DNA from: HGM04593 sp045636545
GTDB lineage: Bacteria; Bacteroidota; Bacteroidia; Bacteroidales; Bacteroidaceae
Assembly (NCBI GenBank): GCA_045636545.1
Contig: JAZTXR010000075.1
Coordinates: forward strand, 1 to 25,094
Reading direction: 5' to 3'
DNA length: 25,094 nt
This document shows positions 20,954-25,094 of this stretch, one piece after another (position 1 is the first letter of the stretch; every line of letters begins with the position of its first letter). Both the position numbers and the translations under genes were made by a program. The notes under the pieces are model-generated. The model did no database searches, had not been told where the DNA came from, and worked only from the letters and a program-made list of their open reading frames with translations.

Positions 20954-23311
20954 ATGAAACATTTAAAACATTTATTTACAGCACTTTTATTGCTGTGCAG
21001 TTTAACAGCAAGCGCTCACGACTTTAAGGTGGAAGGTTTCTATTACAACATTCTATCCCCAGAGGATAAGACTGTAGAGGTAACTTACGGAGGAACTTAT
21101 TCTACCCAGTATTTAAATGAATACTCCGGCAGTGTGGTAATTCCCGAGAGTGTTACTTACGGCGGAACAACCTACAGCGTTACAAGCATTGGAGAGAGTG
21201 CGTTCCATGATTGTGATCGTCTTACAAGTGTTGTAATTGGTAACAGTGTCACAAGTATTGGATATTATGCGTTCAGTAGTTGCAAATTCCTTACAAACGT
21301 AACTATAGGTAACAGTGTCACAAGAATTGGTGATCATGCGTTCTATTGTTGTATCGGCCTTATAAGTGTTGAAATACCCAACAGCGTAACAAGCATTGGA
21401 GTCTATGCGTTCGACTATTGCACTGGCCTAAAAAACGTTGTAATCGGTAACTGTGTAACAAGCATTGGAAGCTCTGCGTTCGCCAATTGCACCGGCCTAA
21501 AAAACGTTGTAATCGGTAACAGTGTAACAAGCATTGGAGGCGCTGCGTTCCTAAATTGCACAGGCCTTACAAGCATTGAAATCCCCAACAGTGTAACAAG
21601 CATTGGAAGCGGTGCGTTCAAAGGTTGCACAGGCCTTACAAGCATTGAAATCCTCAACAGCGTTACAAGTCTTAATGGGTTCTCCGGTTGCACCGGCCTA
21701 AAAAACGTTGTAATCGGTAACAGTGTAACAAGCATTGGAAGTTGGGCGTTCTCAGATTGCACCGGCCTTACAAGCATTGAAATACCAAACAGTGTTACAA
21801 GCATTAAAAATCATGCATTCAATGGTTGTACTTCATTAAAAGAACTGCGCATTGAAGATGGAACAAAAGAATTGAGTTTAGGATTTGGAAGTTCTAGTTA
21901 CGAAACGGGTAAAGGTCTGTTCTATGATTGCCCATTGGAAGTATTGTATTTGGGCCGTAACCTATCTTACGATACGAGTAGTGAACATGGTTATTCTCCT
22001 TTCTATAATATAAAGACATTGACAAGTGTAACTATCGGCAACAGCGCTACAAGGATTGGATATCAGGCGTTCTATGATTGCACTGGACTAACAAGTGTAA
22101 CAATTGCCAACAGCGTTACAAGCATTGGAAAGGGAGCGTTCAAGGGTTGCTCCGGCCTTGCAAACATTGTAATCCCTAACAGCGTAACAAGCATTGGAAG
22201 TTCTGCATTTTATGGTTGCTTCGGCCTTACAGGCATTGTTGTTGAAGAGAACAATACAGTATATGATAGTCGCAATAATTGTAATGCATTGATAGAAACA
22301 GCTACAAACACCCTAATTGCTGCTTGTAAAAATACAGTAATCCCAAGCAGCGTAACAAGCATTGGACAAGGAGCGTTCTATGAATGCTCCAGCCTTACAA
22401 GTATTGTAATCCCCAACAGCGTAACAAGTATTGGAAGCTCTGCGTTCCGCGGTTGCACAGGCCTTACAAGCATTGAAATCCCTAACAGTGTTAAAAGCAT
22501 TGGAAGCTATACGTTCTATAATTGTACTGGCCTTACAAGCATTGAAATCCCTAACAGTGTAACAAGCATTGGAAGCTATGCGTTCTATAATTGTACTGGC
22601 CTTACTGATATTGAAATCCCAAGCAGCGTAACAAGCATTGGACAAAGAGCGTTCCGCGGTTGCGCAGGCCTTACAAGCATTGAAATCCCTAACAGTGTAA
22701 CAAGCATTGGAGATTATGCGTTCTATGGTTGCACCGGTCTTACAAGCGTTGTAATCCCTAACAGCGTAACAAGCATTCGAGATTATGCGTTCTATGGTTG
22801 CACAGGCCTTGCAAGCATTGAAATACCAAACAGTGTTACAAGCATTGGAGATTATGCGTTCTATGGTTGCACCGGTCTTACAAGCGTTGAAATACCAAGC
22901 AGCGTTACAAGCGTTGGTGAGTATGCGTTCAATGGCTGTAGTAATGTAAAGACATTATATATAGGTGATTCCATAACGAGTATCGGCTACTATGCTTTTG
23001 CTGGTTGTGAAAGGATTACTGAAATCAAAGTGGCTTTGGAAAAGCCAATCAGTGGCAGTAAAAATATATTGTCCGAGGCTGTCTATGACAATGCAACGTT
23101 GTATGTTCCAACAGGTACAGAACAATTATATCAGAAGTGTAGGCCATGGAATCTGTTCTCCAACATCGTTGAAATGGACTTTACAGGAGTTGAAGAACTG
23201 AAAGCGGAAGACGGAAATGTGAAAGCTATTTACGATTTACAGGGCAAAAAGATTGAAGTTCCAAGTAAAGGCTTATATATAATCAATGGCAAAAAGGTAT
23301 TGATAAAATAA
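20954..23311 (+). CDS. BspA-like leucine-rich repeat protein with C-terminal sorting-like tail
   Basis: A 785-residue protein with a signal peptide (MKHLKHLFTALLLLCSLTASAH), then about 27 BspA-type LRR_5 repeats of about 23 residues (IEIPNSVTSIG-YAFYNCTGLTS). Two islands break the array: one around ELRIEDGTKELSLGFGSSSY and another with VVEENNTVYDSRNNCNALIE, the latter shared with the 344 protein. The C-terminus (VYDNATLYVPTGTEQLYQKC, then AIYDLQGKKIEVPSKGLYIINGKKVLIK) resembles the short sorting/anchoring tails found on exported Bacteroidales proteins and related to type IX secretion C-terminal domains. The frame is open 48 codons upstream, but only this ATG gives a signal peptide. Adjacent repeats are very similar at the DNA level, so copy number may vary by recombination. 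Base composition is more AT-rich than that of the housekeeping genes. Confidence 0.92.
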   Translation: MKHLKHLFTALLLLCSLTASAHDFKVEGFYYNILSPEDKTVEVTYGGTYSTQYLNEYSGSVVIPESVTYGGTTYSVTSIGESAFHDCDRLTSVVIGNSVTSIGYYAFSSCKFLTNVTIGNSVTRIGDHAFYCCIGLISVEIPNSVTSIGVYAFDYCTGLKNVVIGNCVTSIGSSAFANCTGLKNVVIGNSVTSIGGAAFLNCTGLTSIEIPNSVTSIGSGAFKGCTGLTSIEILNSVTSLNGFSGCTGLKNVVIGNSVTSIGSWAFSDCTGLTSIEIPNSVTSIKNHAFNGCTSLKELRIEDGTKELSLGFGSSSYETGKGLFYDCPLEVLYLGRNLSYDTSSEHGYSPFYNIKTLTSVTIGNSATRIGYQAFYDCTGLTSVTIANSVTSIGKGAFKGCSGLANIVIPNSVTSIGSSAFYGCFGLTGIVVEENNTVYDSRNNCNALIETATNTLIAACKNTVIPSSVTSIGQGAFYECSSLTSIVIPNSVTSIGSSAFRGCTGLTSIEIPNSVKSIGSYTFYNCTGLTSIEIPNSVTSIGSYAFYNCTGLTDIEIPSSVTSIGQRAFRGCAGLTSIEIPNSVTSIGDYAFYGCTGLTSVVIPNSVTSIRDYAFYGCTGLASIEIPNSVTSIGDYAFYGCTGLTSVEIPSSVTSVGEYAFNGCSNVKTLYIGDSITSIGYYAFAGCERITEIKVALEKPISGSKNILSEAVYDNATLYVPTGTEQLYQKCRPWNLFSNIVEMDFTGVEELKAEDGNVKAIYDLQGKKIEVPSKGLYIINGKKVLIK

Positions 23312-23327
23312 AATCGTAAATAGTTTA

Positions 23328-23405
23328 GACAATGCCGGCAGCATCTTGTCAAGCGCAGTATAGCCGAAGGTTATACCGCTTGGGTTGCGAACAGACGGCA
23401 TTGTC
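23328..23405. repeat. Palindrome-ended hairpin element after the second BspA gene
   Basis: GACAATGCCG (23328-23337) and CGGCATTGTC (23396-23405) are exact complements. They enclose a strong hairpin, CAAGCG-CA-GTATAGCC-GAA-GGTTATAC-CGCTTG (23350-23382), with one G-T pair and a two-base bulge. The 78-bp unit sits between the stop of the BspA gene and a stranded copy of its tail. Confidence 0.7.
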
Positions 23406-23415
23406 AAAGCATAAA

Positions 23416-23496
23416 GACGACCTTCAGGGTCGTGTGGTTGAGAACCCCGCAAGTGGCATTTACATCATTGATGGTAAAAAGGTGCTTGTAAAATAA
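23416..23496 (+). pseudogene. Stranded C-terminal tail of an exported protein
   Basis: The frame reads DDLQGRVVENPASGIYIIDGKK then VLVK and TAA. This matches the last 27 residues of the BspA protein just upstream (YDLQGKKIEVPSKGLYIINGKK, VLIK). There is no start codon or signal peptide. It is most likely the original or a duplicated 3' end of a BspA-like gene, left behind by recombination or cut off by the hairpin element at 23328-23405. Confidence 0.75.
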
Positions 23497-23520
23497 GTAT
23501 CAGCTAATAGATAAAATTAA

Positions 23521-23562
23521 AGTGCTCGCCAATCATTCGGGCGAGCACTTTTTCTCTTTTTT
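23521..23562 (+). terminator. Intrinsic terminator
   Basis: AGTGCTCGCC (23521-23530) pairs with GGCGAGCACT (23540-23549), followed by a T-rich run (TTTTCTCTTTTTT). It ends transcription from the BspA region. Confidence 0.9.
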
Positions 23563-23605
23563 ATTGCCATCTTTTTCCTCTTTCCAAAGTTTCTTTTGGT
23601 TTTTG

Positions 23606-23638
23606 TTTGCTTGTTTGGTTAAAAAATGATTATCTTTA
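23606..23638 (+). promoter_or_regulatory. Candidate promoter of the GH43-like gene
   Basis: TTTG (23606-23609), a 21-nt gap, then TATCTTTA (23631-23638), one base off the -7 consensus. It overlaps the upstream in-frame ATG at 23626 and so favours the GTG start at 23659. Confidence 0.5.
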
Positions 23639-23658
23639 CAAGCAGATTAAGTTTGAAG

Positions 23659-24699
23659 GTGAAAAAGGTTTTTGTCACATACTTTTTTTTGTTGCAGATG
23701 CTTGTTGCCTGTGGCGACAGAAAGGGTGGTGTGCAAAGCGATGAGTGGACTTTTGCCCCGCCGGCGGGTGTTGCTCTTGACACGGTTGCAATAGATGCAA
23801 TGGATGTTGAGAATCCGTTTATCTGTTACGTGCGCGAGGACGATTGTTACTATATGACCGGTGATGGCGGTTATATGTGGGTGAGCAGCAACCTGCACAG
23901 TTGGGTGGGGCCATACGATGTGCTTCGCCAGGACACTGCATCGTGGATAGGTGCAGAGCCGATGATTACCTCGCCCGAGATATATCGCCACAATGGTAAG
24001 TACTACTATATGGCAACCTTTGAGCGCCCCGATGTTGTGGTGGCCGGTGCCGATGGCCGTCCTTTTGCACGCCGTTCGTGCGTGGCGCTGGTGGCCGATG
24101 ATATCCGCGGCCCTTACAGGACAATAGACCGTGGCAGTAGCCTGCTTGTGGAAAGCGAGATGGCGGCGCACCCTACTTTTGGTGTTGATTATAACAATGT
24201 AGGCTATATGATATATACTCACCAGGGCGAGCAGAACGGCAACGGAACGGTGCAGATTATCCGCTTCAGCGACGACTTTGGCAGCCGTGTGGGTGAGGCA
24301 TATATAATGTTCTCGGCCGAGGATAATGCGTGGTCGGGCAGTGTAGTGGATGGTGAAAGACGTTTTTCGCCGGTGATGGAGGCTCCATTCCTGTTCTTTA
24401 CCGATGAACGCGGGATGGGTATATTGTTTACCTCGTACATCGATGGCGAGAAGGCTATAGGTGTTGCTTATACCGGGACCGGTGAATATGGTTACAACGG
24501 CCCTTGGGTGGTTGAGGATGAGCCGCTGCTCACCGGTGGTGTTGGCAGTGCATCTGTCTTCACAGACTATGATGGTACAAAGGTGCTTGTTGTGGGCAAG
24601 GATACCGTGGTTGGTGGCGCCGAAAAGTGCGTGCCACAACTCTACAAACTAGATATGCAGTTTGACAAATTGAAAATAGAAGGACATTATACATTTTAA
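23659..24699 (+). CDS. Glycoside hydrolase family 43-like lipoprotein
   Basis: A 346-residue exported protein with a five-bladed beta-propeller glycosidase pattern. Starting from the GTG at 23659 gives a clean lipoprotein signal, MKKVFVTYFFLLQMLVA-C, with Cys at residue 18; the ATG at 23626 would add 11 residues and lies inside the promoter. GH43-like features are: an early Asp region AMDVENPFICY with D49; YYMTGDGGYMWVSSNLHSW (64-82), the usual strand with S-DL-W; ITSPEIYRHNGKYYYMATFE (103-122), where E107 stands where GH43 has its W-PE motif; and MAAHPTFGVD. GH43 enzymes mostly remove arabinose, xylose or galactose from plant glycans. Substrate cannot be predicted, and catalytic residue assignment is tentative. 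It lies 19 bp before nagB, so the two may form an operon. Confidence 0.8.
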   Translation: MKKVFVTYFFLLQMLVACGDRKGGVQSDEWTFAPPAGVALDTVAIDAMDVENPFICYVREDDCYYMTGDGGYMWVSSNLHSWVGPYDVLRQDTASWIGAEPMITSPEIYRHNGKYYYMATFERPDVVVAGADGRPFARRSCVALVADDIRGPYRTIDRGSSLLVESEMAAHPTFGVDYNNVGYMIYTHQGEQNGNGTVQIIRFSDDFGSRVGEAYIMFSAEDNAWSGSVVDGERRFSPVMEAPFLFFTDERGMGILFTSYIDGEKAIGVAYTGTGEYGYNGPWVVEDEPLLTGGVGSASVFTDYDGTKVLVVGKDTVVGGAEKCVPQLYKLDMQFDKLKIEGHYTF

Positions 24700-24718
24700 T
24701 AAATAAAATTAAAGGACT

Positions 24719-25094
24719 ATGCGTTTAATTATTCAGCCAAACTACCAGCAGCTTTCTTGCTGGGCTGCATCTTATGTAGCAAAGAAAATCAATGATTTCA
24801 ACCCTACACCCGAGAAGCCTTTTGTTCTTGGTTTGCCTACAGGTGGTACTCCACTTGGTACTTACAAGGAGTTGATTAACCTCTACAACAAGGGTGTCGT
24901 TAGCTTCCAGAATGTTGTTACATTCAATATGGACGAGTATGTTGGTCTGCCCGAGGAGCACCCCGAGAGTTACCACTCGTTCATGTGGACCAATTTCTTC
25001 TCGCAGGTCGATGTAAAGCCCGAGAATGTCCACATTCTGAATGGCAACGCTCCCGATTTGGCGGCCGAGTGTGCAGCCTACGAGGCGGCTATCG
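24719..25094 (+). CDS. nagB: Glucosamine-6-phosphate deaminase, partial at window edge
   Basis: The first 125 codons of a NagB-family enzyme, which converts glucosamine 6-phosphate to fructose 6-phosphate and ammonia and feeds amino sugars into glycolysis. Visible family motifs are the phosphate-binding LGLPTGGTPLGTYKEL (residues 37-52) and FNMDEYVGLPEEHPESYHSFM, with the catalytic Asp in MDEY. The start is normal for the family (MRLIIQP), and AAAGGA lies just before it. The gene runs off the right edge. It directly follows a GH43-like lipoprotein gene, which suggests a link between glycan breakdown and sugar use, but the pairing alone does not show that the substrate is an amino sugar. Confidence 0.95.
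   Translation, partial: MRLIIQPNYQQLSCWAASYVAKKINDFNPTPEKPFVLGLPTGGTPLGTYKELINLYNKGVVSFQNVVTFNMDEYVGLPEEHPESYHSFMWTNFFSQVDVKPENVHILNGNAPDLAAECAAYEAAI

Noticed and set aside
21180..22930. CRISPR-like regularly spaced repeats
   Set aside because: The periodicity is that of LRR codons in an open reading frame, without unique spacers or cas genes.
23647..24639. 330-codon open frame on the minus strand over the GH43-like gene
   Set aside because: A shadow of the plus-strand gene; His/Thr/Arg-rich composition typical of an antisense frame.

Overview
The window looks like chromosomal DNA from a gut-type Bacteroidales bacterium (Bacteroidota). Grounds: BspA-type leucine-rich repeat proteins, a DUF4251 protein, WG-repeat and short-lipobox lipoproteins, the Bacteroidota -7 promoter box TAnnTTTG ahead of several genes, mostly absent Shine-Dalgarno sequences, and many short intergenic hairpin repeats. 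No rRNA, tRNA or CRISPR array was seen. Species cannot be named from sequence alone.

Layout. 1-343: dispersed repeats. 344-1768: secreted BspA-like LRR protein. 1817-3145 (-): YbdG-like MscS channel, divergent from a small hotdog thioesterase (3353-3727). 3802-5497: WG-repeat lipoprotein and a small lipoprotein, ending at a strong terminator; a candidate ECF-sigma promoter precedes the first. 5727-7975: mobile zone with a REP-associated Y1 transposase (RAYT, -), an IS110-family transposase with a 330-bp structured non-coding flank, and three copies of a perfect 20-bp palindrome, one of them inside the RAYT gene. 8012-14841: housekeeping block ispE (-), dnaB (+), trpS (-), pheT (+). 14941-15434: a frameshifted GIY-YIG gene between two copies of a composite repeat. 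15482-16207: yebC. 16274-17681: repeat island around a membrane protein/XRE regulator pair. 17687-18538 (-): DUF4251 gene whose frame continues for 79 codons past an in-frame TGA. 18811-20461: AbiEi/AbiEii toxin-antitoxin pair behind a perfect 13-bp inverted repeat. 20954-23496: second BspA-like protein with a C-terminal sorting-like tail, followed by a stranded copy of that tail. 23659-24699: GH43-like lipoprotein. 24719 to the edge: start of nagB.

The housekeeping genes are ordinary. The accessory interest lies in the non-coding DNA. Several repeat families are interleaved: (A) TGTCAT-CTGAGCG-AGTCGAA half-sites; (B) modules bounded by inverted AATATAG-NN-GTTGACCCA ends, carrying different cargo; (C) CCCCTCCG...CGTCCCC units whose flanks are conserved while the central hairpin arms change together and keep pairing; (D) tandem units after dnaB with the same conserved-flank, variable-stem design. 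Best leads: the IS110 element and its possible guide RNA, the RAYT/REP set, the B-bounded cassettes, the GIY-YIG/repeat association, the DUF4251 TGA extension and the AbiE operator.
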